Below, one piece after another: positions 26,695 through 34,650 of a DNA stretch of 34,650 bases. Below the pieces are notes generated by a model that ran no database searches, was not told the DNA's origin, and saw only the letters and a program-made list of their open reading frames with translations. The stretch covers positions 1 through 34,650 of IMG/VR virus record IMGVR_UViG_3300037847_003305; one strand, written 5' to 3'. The DNA comes from a virus. A program made the position numbers and the translations under genes. Position 1 is the stretch's first letter. Every line of letters starts with the position of its first letter.

Positions 26695-27758
26695 AACTCT
26701 TCTTCTATTCTCATACTTATATTAAATACATCTGGAGCTACTTGAGTCATATCAAGTGAATTTTGTGCAAATCTTGCAAACATATGTTCTGATTCTGCAC
26801 CACCTCCAGTAGAAGAATTGTCAATACTAAAAATAAATGGGATATGATTCCCATTAACTTTATTCCAAACATCCTCTATAACAGTATCATCTCCAGTTTG
26901 AATATTTGTATATTCAGTAGGCATTATGTCTGTACTAGCTAAATAATTAAACGCCATTTCATACCTTAACCTACCTCCATACATTTTTTCAGGAAAAGAT
27001 GTTTTTATAAATGGAGATCTTGTAATGGTCGATGCTGATTTACCAAAATTTGACATATTAGAGTATCTTTGTCCTCCAATACTTTGTTGTATTGTATTGT
27101 TATCAAAAATTACAGATCTTTTTACTGATAATTCTGGAGCATGAGGCATATCATAATATTCTCCTATCATAATACAGCCTATAAATAAATCTGTGCTTGA
27201 AAAATTGCCATCACCACTAGCTGTTTTCCCTTCAAATTGAATACTAAAATATTGATCGTCATTTTCTCCAAATGTTACAATTGTCGATCCATTAATGCTA
27301 GGCGTAATTAGATAAGGGTCTGAAGTTCCCATAGTTGCAGCGTTAACAACTTCTGTTGCTTCTATTTCACGAGCAGCAGATTCATGATCTACAGTAATTA
27401 TATTTCCTTGTGTATCACTAGAAGCAATTCTAAATGCACCTTCAGCAGAAGCTAAGTTGTGATTTAAAACAGCAACAAAATTATATTTTTTACTTGTATC
27501 TCCTTTATCTATTACAATACCAATATGACCATCGGTATCAGCACTTGTATTAAAATCAACTTTATTTAGTGGTCGCATATCAAACAATTCAGCTTCAGTT
27601 CCGTTTTGAACTCCTATAAAACCTGATCCAGACATAACATCATAAACATAGTCTGTAGTATTTGCAATTCCATTTTCAGTTTGTGTGACTCCTCTTGATA
27701 GTTGATAGTTTACATCATCTACATAAAATCGAGGCGTTCTTATATTTTGATTAGCCAT
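26691..27758 (-). CDS. Tail-tip structural protein (355 residues)
   Basis: A beta-rich protein that is the last gene of the late operon, directly after the tail hub protein (one base between the stop and this start). It opens NQNIRTPRFYVDDVNYQLSR and contains YNFVAVLNHNLASAEGAFRI, repeated Thr/Ser-rich beta segments, and MYGGRLRYEMAFNYLA. No enzymatic motif is visible. Position after tape measure and hub suggests a baseplate or receptor-binding component. I do not recognise a named family. The stop codon overlaps that of the converging NinB-like gene. Confidence 0.65.
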   Translation of the reverse strand: MANQNIRTPRFYVDDVNYQLSRGVTQTENGIANTTDYVYDVMSGSGFIGVQNGTEAELFDMRPLNKVDFNTSADTDGHIGIVIDKGDTSKKYNFVAVLNHNLASAEGAFRIASSDTQGNIITVDHESAAREIEATEVVNAATMGTSDPYLITPSINGSTIVTFGENDDQYFSIQFEGKTASGDGNFSSTDLFIGCIMIGEYYDMPHAPELSVKRSVIFDNNTIQQSIGGQRYSNMSNFGKSASTITRSPFIKTSFPEKMYGGRLRYEMAFNYLASTDIMPTEYTNIQTGDDTVIEDVWNKVNGNHIPFIFSIDNSSTGGGAESEHMFARFAQNSLDMTQVAPDVFNISMRIEEEF

Positions 27759-27759
27759 T

Positions 27760-30291
27760 TTATATTTCCCTTAAATTTAATGTAAGCTTTCCTAAAGTTC
27801 TTTTTGTTCCTACAATAATAAACTGAATATTATTCCAACTACTAGAGTTATGACCTAATGGAGTTTCTGGAAACATATTTGTAGAATCAAACCCAATAAT
27901 ATCACCTACTTCAATGGGTTCTGATGATGCATTAACCCATTTAGTTGGATTAATAACATCAACTGTTATTAAAAGCTTTATATCTCCAATAATTTTATTG
28001 TAATAAGAAATAAAATTAGCGTTTCTATTTTCTCCAGTAGGATCAGAATCCCCTACACTTGCAATTAACATATCCAAGTTAACTTCTTCAATATTTTCGT
28101 CTGTTTTTATATTATATTTAACTCGTTTATTAGGAGATGTTGAATCTGTGTATGTAATAGACTCTGAATATTTATTTTCTGTTGGATGTTTAATATAGTT
28201 TACAATTCTAGAAGTTACAATATCGTTATAATCAGTTGTTTCTATATTAATATTAGCAATATCATCTTTTGAAAGTGTGTAAACTGAAGAAACAGTATCT
28301 TTAATATAAATATAGTGAGGTTTATTAGGATCTCCTAGTTTATAGCGAAAGATAAAAGCTCCTTCAAATTGAACTCTTTCGAGTAAATCTTTTAAAGTTG
28401 TTTGATCTAACTGCCAATATCTTATTGTCCATGCATCTCTAGCACTATTTAAATTATCAGTCCAATTACTTGGCGTATCTGTAGTCATCCCAGCATAATC
28501 TATTAATAAATCTCTATGCATATGATGTATTTTAGTTATTGTAGAGTAATCTCCCCATGACTTGTCTCCTCCATCTGATGCAGTATATAAAATAGGCGTC
28601 ACATCTGTATTACTTTTTTTATATTGGCTATTAAGTTTAGTTTCATACAATTCTAAAGCAAATTGTGGCATATGAGTAGCATTATGAACAAATTGAGTTA
28701 CATCCTGTATAATTAAAAATACTGTACCAGCAGTAGGAAAGGCATCTCCATTAGCATAATTAAATGTTTTTTCTAATACTTGATTAGTTAATGTTCCACT
28801 TGTTAATTGATAAGACCCGCCTGATCCTGAGCTAGCAGTTGCTGCAAATCTATATTCATCAAAAACATAATTCCAACTTCCATTAAAAAGACCTAAATAA
28901 ACCCTTAAAGTTATTTCATCATTTGCACTAAAATTAGAAGGAGCATTAAAAACCAATGTATATAATGCAGTTCCTTTTCCTTGTATTCCTTGACCTTCTG
29001 GTTCTATATATTGAAAAGATATTCTTTGAAAATCAGATTCAGTTATACTTGTAGCTGGAAATGATGTTATAGATTCTAAATCAGTTAAAGTGCCATAATT
29101 ATTAACATTTAAAACAGCTCTAGTTGAATTATCTTGATCTCCAATATTTGAACTACTTAACCAAGCTATAGTACCTCCTCCATGCCCTCCTCCATCTCCA
29201 TTCATAATACTTCCTCCACTAGCAGAAATATCAGATGGGGAGTGTTTAAAAGCTCTTGTTAAATCTCTAGCTGTATGATTATACTGAACTGTATTTGTTC
29301 CCTCTGTAGAAGTTTCGTGATTGACTTCTAAAGGCAAAAAAGACTCTAGAGATTTGTCATAAAAAGCTAATTGAGCATTGTCTCTATTTTGATCACTTTG
29401 AGCAACTTCTGTTGCAGTAGGTGAATGAAATAAATATCTATCTCCATCGGCATTAGTTTGAGTGTAAGGAACTGGTCTATAAGCTATATTTGTAGTATTA
29501 TAATACTGTATCCCAGAAGAATATGTTCCATGAGTATTAGGAATATAATTTCCATAACTGAGCGGAACAAAAATATTAGCAGTAGACTTTTGTTTTGGTT
29601 GCTTAATAAAATCCCAAGGTCTGTGTGTATTTAAGTTAATAGAAATTTTAAAACCATCCGATGTGATTTTTACTAATCTAAAGTTACCAATTTCAACAGG
29701 AGATTCATTATTAATAACACTTAAAACTTTTACTTGATGATTTAAAAATACTTTAGTTGCACCAAATAAGTGAGTTGATATTAAAGATCCTTCATATTGA
29801 TAGTCTGGTATGTTTATAGAAATATTAGATGTTTTTGCTTTAGAACTAACAATATCTATAGACTCTCTAATTGTTGCTTTGTTTGTAACTACACCTGGAT
29901 AAAACAAAGTGTCAATAACAATATCTGAATATGCCATAGGAATAAAATTATACCAATATATTTGAGTATTATCTGTATGAGAGACAACACTTGTACCAAA
30001 TGCTCCTCTTTGAACAGTAATTACATCGCTTGTTGGTATAGTTGTAATTTTCATAACTTCATTATCAACTTTTATAAAATCACCTACGACAAATACACTT
30101 TCATCATCAACATTAATATTTGAATCAGAATTATTTAATGCACCTCTTAATAAATTAAGTGAACCATTGTCTTGAGTTACCTTACTAAAACCACCATCTC
30201 CATTACCATCGCTATCCCCATTATAAAATCCAAGTTGGAATATCCAATTATCTGATATATTAGAGTTTTTTATTGCTGAAGTAAATGCCAT
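27760..30291 (-). CDS. Tail hub / tail-tip protein (843 residues)
   Basis: The second-largest structural protein, directly after the tape measure (one base apart). The N-terminus (SAIKNSNISDNWIFQLGFYN) and an early beta segment (RGALNNSDSNINVDDESVFV, VGDFIKVDNEVMKITTIPT) look like phage tail-tip proteins that measure or seal the tube. Later parts include LKDLLERVQFEGAFIFRYKL and the end GDIIGFDSTNMFPETPLG, IIVGTKRTLGKLTLNLREI, typical of hub-domain ends. It would cap the tail and hold the tip protein of the next gene. No lysozyme or peptidase motif is visible. Confidence 0.7.
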   Translation of the reverse strand: MAFTSAIKNSNISDNWIFQLGFYNGDSDGNGDGGFSKVTQDNGSLNLLRGALNNSDSNINVDDESVFVVGDFIKVDNEVMKITTIPTSDVITVQRGAFGTSVVSHTDNTQIYWYNFIPMAYSDIVIDTLFYPGVVTNKATIRESIDIVSSKAKTSNISINIPDYQYEGSLISTHLFGATKVFLNHQVKVLSVINNESPVEIGNFRLVKITSDGFKISINLNTHRPWDFIKQPKQKSTANIFVPLSYGNYIPNTHGTYSSGIQYYNTTNIAYRPVPYTQTNADGDRYLFHSPTATEVAQSDQNRDNAQLAFYDKSLESFLPLEVNHETSTEGTNTVQYNHTARDLTRAFKHSPSDISASGGSIMNGDGGGHGGGTIAWLSSSNIGDQDNSTRAVLNVNNYGTLTDLESITSFPATSITESDFQRISFQYIEPEGQGIQGKGTALYTLVFNAPSNFSANDEITLRVYLGLFNGSWNYVFDEYRFAATASSGSGGSYQLTSGTLTNQVLEKTFNYANGDAFPTAGTVFLIIQDVTQFVHNATHMPQFALELYETKLNSQYKKSNTDVTPILYTASDGGDKSWGDYSTITKIHHMHRDLLIDYAGMTTDTPSNWTDNLNSARDAWTIRYWQLDQTTLKDLLERVQFEGAFIFRYKLGDPNKPHYIYIKDTVSSVYTLSKDDIANINIETTDYNDIVTSRIVNYIKHPTENKYSESITYTDSTSPNKRVKYNIKTDENIEEVNLDMLIASVGDSDPTGENRNANFISYYNKIIGDIKLLITVDVINPTKWVNASSEPIEVGDIIGFDSTNMFPETPLGHNSSSWNNIQFIIVGTKRTLGKLTLNLREI

Positions 30292-30292
30292 A

Positions 30293-32002
30293 TTATGCTA
30301 AATTTTGTCTTTGTGCTTGTTGTATTTTTGGAATAATTACATCTAAAATTGTTTCATCTACTAATGGGGCTGAAACATTAATTGTTAATCCTGGGGATGC
30401 TCCTTGATTAATCTGATTCATTGTTTCTAAACCAACAGATTGAACAGCTTGCCTAGACATTACAAACTCTCCTCTTTCAGCTTCTATAACTGTTCCACCT
30501 TGAGAATGTCTTTGACCTCCTACAAGCCCACCTTGTTCAAATTTAGCTAACTCTTTATCCATTAATCCAGAAACAAAAGCACCGCCTGCGGCAGCTAAAA
30601 CTACATTAACAGGAAAAGGCATGCTTTTTAAAACACTTGAAATATATCCAGCAACTGCTTCCATAGTTTCTGCTTTAATTACAGATTTCATAGCATCTTT
30701 TGCAGATTGACCAGATAAAGCAGCATTTCTTAAATCTTGAACCATATTTTCTCGTTTAACTTTTCCTAGCTCAATTTGACTAGCTATCCCATTAGAAGTA
30801 ACTTTTTCTATTGTTTCCGCTGTTGCTAATTCGACTTTTTGTGCTTCTTTTGAACGCCTTATTGACATTTCTTGGGCTTGCATCAAATCATCATAGTTAG
30901 AGATTTGTTCTCTTAATAGGTCAATTGCAGATCTCATTTGAACTGGATCTAATCCAATAGTAAGCTCATCAATGGGAATTCTATTTGCAAATATATCTTC
31001 TACCGATGATGCTTGCTTATCTATTTCATCTGTTCCACGACCCATTAATGTATTGTATTCGTCCATCAATTTATTTAATTCTGATTGTCTATCAATAGTT
31101 GGATCTAAAAATTCTGACATATTATCTGCAACTTTACCTATATCTTCTGCAAGAGATGCAAATAGCGGTGCAAATCTTTTAGAAATTGCAGTTCCTAATC
31201 TATTCATAGATGTGCTAAGTTGATCAAAAGTATCTTGAGCAGTTAAAGTTTCTTCTCCCAAGTCTTCTATTTTTTGCCTAGCAGATATCATAGTAGCCTC
31301 AAGAAATGCTTGTTTTTTCTGTGCATCATCTAAACTACTAGCAGATAATCCTATTTTTTCTGCATAAGCTTCATAAGCCTCTTCAGATTTTACTATAATA
31401 CCAATGTTATCAAGCATAAGTCTTGATTGTCTACCAATACCAGTAACAAGTGATTCAACAGAAGATGCAGTATCCCTACCTAATGCTCTACCTAATCTTT
31501 GAGCAATATCAAACATTTCAGCCATTTCATCTGAATTTCTACTAACTCCAAGAATCATAGCATTGTTTGCTTGTTGAAATAAATCAAACTCAGACATTGT
31601 ATTGTTAGTAGCTTCTCTAAGCTTTATGATAGCTTGGGTAGAATCTTCTGTTGCTCCAGTTAGAGTATTAAACGCCCTTTCCATAGACTCTACTTTAGAA
31701 AAAGCAGTTACCATTCTAGACATTTGTGTAATCCCTAAGCCTAGTGCAAAATTAACTAATAAAAGTTTAGAACGTAAAACAGCAAGTGTACCTCCTAAAA
31801 TTCTAGTTTGTTGTGCTGCTTTTTTTTGTGATCCAGTTAAACTATCTTGTTTTCTTTTTAAATTAGAGCTTGTATTTGCTAAACTTTTTTGAGTACTAAC
31901 AAGTTTTTTAGTAGAGTTGTCTAATGCTTTAATAGCATTAACTAAACCCTTATCACCCTCTGGTTTAAATTTTACAGTTATTGTATTTTTATTTTCAGCC
32001 AT
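30293..32002 (-). CDS. Tape measure protein
   Basis: The 569-residue protein has a coiled-coil start (NAIKALDNSTKKLVSTQKSL), a hydrophobic segment (LLLVNFALGLGITQMSRMVT, about 79-98), the typical MERAFNTLTGATEDSTQAII and MSEFDLFQQANNAMILGVSR regions, LRNAALSGQSAKDAMKS, a second hydrophobic stretch (VNVVLAAAGGAFVSGLM), and the common C-terminal FEQGGLVGGQRHSQGG..IEAERGEFVM. It sets tail length; by the usual 0.15 nm per residue the tail would be about 85 nm. Its start overlaps the chaperone frame by 8 bases (ATGGCTGA), and the gene order (chaperones, tape measure, tip) is canonical. Confidence 0.9.
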   Translation of the reverse strand: MAENKNTITVKFKPEGDKGLVNAIKALDNSTKKLVSTQKSLANTSSNLKRKQDSLTGSQKKAAQQTRILGGTLAVLRSKLLLVNFALGLGITQMSRMVTAFSKVESMERAFNTLTGATEDSTQAIIKLREATNNTMSEFDLFQQANNAMILGVSRNSDEMAEMFDIAQRLGRALGRDTASSVESLVTGIGRQSRLMLDNIGIIVKSEEAYEAYAEKIGLSASSLDDAQKKQAFLEATMISARQKIEDLGEETLTAQDTFDQLSTSMNRLGTAISKRFAPLFASLAEDIGKVADNMSEFLDPTIDRQSELNKLMDEYNTLMGRGTDEIDKQASSVEDIFANRIPIDELTIGLDPVQMRSAIDLLREQISNYDDLMQAQEMSIRRSKEAQKVELATAETIEKVTSNGIASQIELGKVKRENMVQDLRNAALSGQSAKDAMKSVIKAETMEAVAGYISSVLKSMPFPVNVVLAAAGGAFVSGLMDKELAKFEQGGLVGGQRHSQGGTVIEAERGEFVMSRQAVQSVGLETMNQINQGASPGLTINVSAPLVDETILDVIIPKIQQAQRQNLA

Positions 32003-32375
32003 TTTTCATCGCCTTTGCTTTTTCTTTCTGTATAATATTATTGATTACAAAGCTTTTTTCTATCCATTTATGTGGTTGCTCTCCATAAGTACCAGGATAA
32101 GGAGCTACATTATTATCTCTACAGTATACATATCTAGATATATCTTTTTGAGATTGAGCATCTGCCATAATATTAGAGCATGCAAAAAAGGGCAGTTGAG
32201 CCATTACCGATGAACCGATACTAAAGCTACCGCCCTCTAAATTTGCTTGTTTTGTTTCTGCTATAATTAAGTCAATAACAGCCCAAACATCATCATTTGA
32301 TGTAAAGGTACGCTTTTGATACGATCCATCGATTAAGACAGGAATTTGAGCCTTATAAGGGTATGTATGATACAT
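31995..32375 (-). CDS. Tail assembly chaperone, second frame (T part of G-T frameshift protein)
   Basis: From its first ATG the frame encodes 126 residues (YHTYPYKAQIPVLIDGSYQK, NDDVWAVIDLIIAETKQANL, and a basic end). The same frame is open upstream, reading GVEALTLEYNLLIKERCEGC just before the ATG, back to the GGGGG slip site at 32434-32438. A -1 shift there would fuse it to the 87-residue protein, giving about 232 residues. This is the usual expression of tail chaperones between the major tail and tape-measure genes. The GAGGG before the ATG could also allow independent translation. It overlaps the tape-measure start. Confidence 0.8.
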   Translation of the reverse strand: MYHTYPYKAQIPVLIDGSYQKRTFTSNDDVWAVIDLIIAETKQANLEGGSFSIGSSVMAQLPFFACSNIMADAQSQKDISRYVYCRDNNVAPYPGTYGEQPHKWIEKSFVINNIIQKEKAKAMKNG

Positions 32376-32379
32376 ACAT

Positions 32380-32440
32380 CCCTCACATCTTTCTTTGATT
32401 AAAAGATTGTACTCTAATGTGAGGGCTTCTACTCCCCCAA
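32380..32440 (-). other. Programmed -1 frameshift signal of the tail chaperones
   Basis: On the minus strand TTGGGGGAGTAG ends the first frame; five G (32434-32438) allow the Gly tRNA to slip by one. Eight bases later begins a perfect 9-bp stem, CCCTCACAT/ATGTGAGGG (32417-32425 with 32380-32388), with a 28-base loop. Slip site, spacer and stem fit -1 frameshift signals. The new frame skips the TAG and enters the second chaperone frame. Confidence 0.75.
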
Positions 32441-32692
32441 GCGTTGATACTCTTGGATTGCCAATGATAGCTCATTTTTCTCTTCGTCTGTTAATGATTT
32501 GATAAAAGCATCATCAGCACCTTCTACACCTTTACGAATCCAAGCAGTTCTTGCTTTTGCTAGATTTGTAATTGCAACAATCTGATCGTTCTCATATCTC
32601 ATTTGAGGTAAGTCATTACAGTAGTCCATGTCGTCTACAGACATTTCTTTTAGCTTGACTTCTTTATTAGTAGACAATTTATGAGTCTTCAT
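32429..32692 (-). CDS. Tail assembly chaperone, first frame (G-like)
   Basis: The 87-residue acidic protein (NKEVKLKEMSVDDMDYCNDL, then AWIRKGVEGADDAFIKSLTD) lies between the major tail and tape-measure genes, the fixed position for the G-type chaperone that coats the tape measure during assembly. It ends YQRLGE at TAG directly after the slip site. Its ATG overlaps the major tail protein stop as TAATG. Only a fraction of ribosomes is expected to shift into the second frame. Confidence 0.8.
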   Translation of the reverse strand: MKTHKLSTNKEVKLKEMSVDDMDYCNDLPQMRYENDQIVAITNLAKARTAWIRKGVEGADDAFIKSLTDEEKNELSLAIQEYQRLGE

Positions 32693-33693
32693 TATGCACT
32701 TAAATCAAAAGTGATTAATGCATCAGTTCCATCATCAACAGATTTTACAGAGCAATCTAACATCATAATATCACCTTCGTTATAAGCAACATTAGTAAAT
32801 ACTCCATTTTGCATATCCATTCCGTAAGCATTATTATTTGTTATAACAAACATATTGCCACTTAATGCTGCTGTTTGAGTATCAAAAGAATGTATAAAGT
32901 CTTTTGTATTTCCATCATATTTTATTGTAGTATCTGCGGTAACAGAAGTTTCAGCCCCTCTAGTAACACTCTGATATCCTGTTGATGTAAATCCACTAAA
33001 AATTGCTGGAGAATCAATTGTAAGTGAAAAAGATTGCATTACAACATCTGTGTTAAAAACCTTAATACCGCTTGCACTAGAAAGTACGATATCTGTAGTA
33101 TTTAAATAGGATGTACTTCCTATGTTATCAGTAGCATCATCTAAATCTGGGACAACTCCACTTTGCAATGTAGCTGAAAATTTATATCTTCCGCCCTCAG
33201 TTCCTGTGTCTGCTGAAATAACTAAATTGGTTACTACCATTCCTGGTAACTCTAAGTTTCTTTGATTAGCACTATCTGCATTTTTTGCAATAACAACTGT
33301 AATGGTAGAGTTAGCAGTTGCATTACTAGCATTATATAATTCAGTAGCTGGAGTAAACCCACTTGCTATAGATACATTTCCAGATGTTGTAGCATCAGCA
33401 CAAATATTTCTAAGTAATATTTGATGTCCTGTGTCATTATGAAGTGTTCCAGATAATGTTAACTCTGTTACTCTTAATTTATTATCTTGAAAAAAGTCTT
33501 CATCTTTAAGTGTTCTTCCAGCTCCACTCCTTACATCTAATACTTGATTAACATTTAAAGATGGCATACTAACTGAATCAACATCTAATTGATGCATTGC
33601 ACTTGTGCTAATTGCACTATCTCCAGCAGTTGTCTCTACTTCAATAAATACTTTAAATTCTTTTGGTGAAAAAGCGTGACTTACGATAGCCAT
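32692..33693 (-). CDS. Major tail protein
   Basis: The 333-residue, beta-rich, Ser/Thr-rich protein has the length and position of a major tail tube subunit, between tail-completion genes and the chaperones. Features include FSPKEFKVFIEVETTAGDSA at the start, LRVTELTLSGTLHNDTGHQI, LVISADTGTEGGRYKFSATL, SFSLTIDSPAIFSGFTSTGY and a closing MLDCSVKSVDDGTDALITFD. It would polymerise into the tail tube around the tape measure. Start and stop overlap neighbours (TAATG at 33693 and 32692). Confidence 0.75.
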   Translation of the reverse strand: MAIVSHAFSPKEFKVFIEVETTAGDSAISTSAMHQLDVDSVSMPSLNVNQVLDVRSGAGRTLKDEDFFQDNKLRVTELTLSGTLHNDTGHQILLRNICADATTSGNVSIASGFTPATELYNASNATANSTITVVIAKNADSANQRNLELPGMVVTNLVISADTGTEGGRYKFSATLQSGVVPDLDDATDNIGSTSYLNTTDIVLSSASGIKVFNTDVVMQSFSLTIDSPAIFSGFTSTGYQSVTRGAETSVTADTTIKYDGNTKDFIHSFDTQTAALSGNMFVITNNNAYGMDMQNGVFTNVAYNEGDIMMLDCSVKSVDDGTDALITFDLSA

Positions 33694-33866
33694 TATTTAG
33701 CTCCTTTGGATTTTATTATTGTTACTAAGTTTTCTATTGATTCAGCAACATTATTTACTTCAATGGCTTTTCCACTTTGTAAACTCTGCCACTCTTCATG
33801 GGTTGCTCCACAAGACTTCCAACAATTAGGAAGTATTGTATCTGCATTTTTGAGTTTAATTTTCAT
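33693..33866 (-). CDS. 57-residue small protein before the major tail protein
   Basis: The frame encodes MKIKLKNADTILPNCWKSCG, ATHEEWQSLQSGKAIEVNNV and an amphipathic helical end (AESIENLVTIIKSKGAK). The 'W..C..HEEW..L..GK.IEV' pattern resembles short proteins in phage tail operons, from memory. AAGGAATAGGAT precedes the ATG and the stop overlaps the major tail ATG (TAATG). The tight coupling supports a tail-related role. Confidence 0.65.
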   Translation of the reverse strand: MKIKLKNADTILPNCWKSCGATHEEWQSLQSGKAIEVNNVAESIENLVTIIKSKGAK

Positions 33867-33884
33867 ATCCTATTCCTTATTACT

Positions 33885-34382
33885 TTATGATATGTTTCCT
33901 AAAAACATGCCTTTCCATGTCCATCTCATAACATTTAAACCTTCTACTGCCTCTTCAGCAGTTTCTTTTTCATTAATGCGACATTCTTCTAGTCTGCCAT
34001 TAAAGAAGGTGTTATTTCTGTTTTCATGGAATACAGCCTCTATTGTAGATACTTGTCGAAGTATATGTTCCCAAGCATCTCTTTTAACATTATTTTCTTT
34101 AAAAGTATAGGATATATCTAATTCATATTCTCTTATTTCTCCAGCAGAAAGCTGTTGTATTAACTCACATCTAACTGGATTTAATCGAATAGATTGATTA
34201 CCCATATCTTTAAAGTTGCCAGTATATATAGCCATACTACCAGCAAAATCAGTTCTTAAAAAAGTTCTGATTGTATCTAAAATCTTATCATCCCAAATAT
34301 TCACAACTACTCTTGGTAATCTATTATAAACACGAGTTTCATCTTCAAAATTTGAATTTATAAAATTCCATGAATTTGCCAT
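33885..34382 (-). CDS. Tail completion / terminator-like protein
   Basis: The 165-residue protein lies between the head-completion gene and the major tail protein, where tail terminators are usually encoded. It has alpha-beta character: ETRVYNRLPRVVVNIWDDKI, LRTDFAGSMAIYTGNFKDMG, REYELDISYTFKENNVKRDA and WEHILRQVSTIEAVFHENRN; the YELDISY strand and the following helix resemble the minor tail fold of this group. It would cap the tail tube and join the head. No characteristic motif is decisive. Confidence 0.6.
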   Translation of the reverse strand: MANSWNFINSNFEDETRVYNRLPRVVVNIWDDKILDTIRTFLRTDFAGSMAIYTGNFKDMGNQSIRLNPVRCELIQQLSAGEIREYELDISYTFKENNVKRDAWEHILRQVSTIEAVFHENRNNTFFNGRLEECRINEKETAEEAVEGLNVMRWTWKGMFLGNIS

Positions 34383-34391
34383 TGGTTATTA

Positions 34392-34650
34392 TCATCGCCT
34401 TGTCATTCTAATTGAAGCTGGTATTCCCATATCAGTTGTTTCATTTCTACCGTGAACCTCAATCTCCCAAAAATCATTTAATGTTGCGGTGTCTCCTGTA
34501 TCTCCAGCAAAACGAGCATATAAACCTCTTCCTACTGGTTGATAGTCTCCTTTGATAAAATCACTATAGTTAGCACTTTCTCCATTATTCATTCTTTCTG
34601 CACCTAAATTATTAGAGTCAGATTCCCAAAATGAATACTTTGCAGTACCA
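34392..34650 (-). CDS. Head-completion / adaptor protein, C-terminal part (continues at position 99 and upward)
   Basis: These are the last residues of the protein that begins at 788. After subtracting the repeated end, the frame continues GDYQPVGRGLYARFAGDTGD, then TATLNDFWEIEVHGRNETTD and MGIPASIRMTRR. An ATG at 34592 is internal, not the true start, because the frame stays open across the join. Its TGA lies 9 bases before the next ATG. Base 34650 differs from base 99. Confidence 0.65.
   Translation of the reverse strand, partial: GTAKYSFWESDSNNLGAERMNNGESANYSDFIKGDYQPVGRGLYARFAGDTGDTATLNDFWEIEVHGRNETTDMGIPASIRMTRR
34552..34649. repeat. Terminal direct repeat (circular join), right copy
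   Basis: Exact copy of 1-98. Removing one copy gives a circle of about 34,551 bp with one intact gene across the join. Confidence 0.9.

Noticed and set aside
33676-34110. 144-residue plus-strand frame opposite the tail genes
   Set aside because: It is the complement of tightly coupled tail genes on the minus strand, and its composition is that of a shadow frame.
1-34650. tRNA genes, CRISPR arrays, insertion sequences, integrase or attachment site
   Set aside because: I looked in every intergenic gap and among the translated frames and found no cloverleaf, spaced repeat-spacer array, transposase or recombinase motif.

Overview
The window is a complete or near-complete genome of a small tailed phage, assembled as a circle. 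Bases 1-98 recur exactly at 34552-34649, and one gene reads across the join, so the unique length is about 34.55 kb. The DNA is clearly AT-rich. A major tail protein, a frameshifted tail-assembly chaperone pair and a 569-residue tape measure indicate a long flexible tail (siphovirus morphology). I see no integrase, repressor, tRNA, CRISPR array, DNA polymerase or RNA polymerase, so a lytic phage that uses the host replication and transcription enzymes is likely. Several small basic proteins and the tail fibre resemble, from memory, families common in marine phages and viral metagenomes. An AT-rich marine bacterial host is a reasonable guess but is not proven.

Layout around the circle. (1) The minus-strand late operon starts at 9001 and runs scaffold, major capsid protein, two small proteins, a 1029-residue fibre, three small proteins, a lysis-like set (lipoprotein, membrane/coiled-coil protein, small membrane protein), six consecutive very basic mini-proteins and an M15 endolysin. 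It then crosses the join into a head-completion protein, tail-completion protein, major tail protein, chaperones, tape measure and two tail-tip proteins, ending at 26691. (2) A divergent plus-strand packaging operon (9087-12893) holds TerL, portal, a gpG/gp10-like protein, a MuF-like protein and a zinc ribbon. (3) A probable small terminase (13043-13678, minus) converges on that operon. (4) An 830-base non-coding control region (13679-14508) carries iterons, dyads and a promoter. (5) The plus-strand early/replication region (14509-26694) holds a gp88-like protein, many small proteins, two cytosine-methyltransferase-like proteins, a HExxH protein, a replisome organiser, a primase-helicase, a metallophosphoesterase, an SSB-like protein, NinG-like and NinB-like recombination proteins and a DUF1599-like protein. 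It ends tail-to-tail with the late operon, with the two stop codons overlapping.

How it works together. The organiser (19270) probably melts an origin, perhaps within its own gene, and loads the primase-helicase (20070); host polymerase would then copy the genome. The SSB-like, NinG-like and NinB-like proteins form a small recombination set reminiscent of the lambda nin region. Genes are very tightly packed: at least 14 junctions use an overlapping TAATG stop/start and several others use ATGA or GTGA, which suggests widespread translational coupling. The least ordinary features are the basic mini-protein cassette with the lysis genes, the interleaved RNA-structure arms upstream of the organiser, a textbook -1 frameshift site in the tail chaperones, a set of promoters with the same 15-base spacer, and an 11-bp-spaced iteron array.
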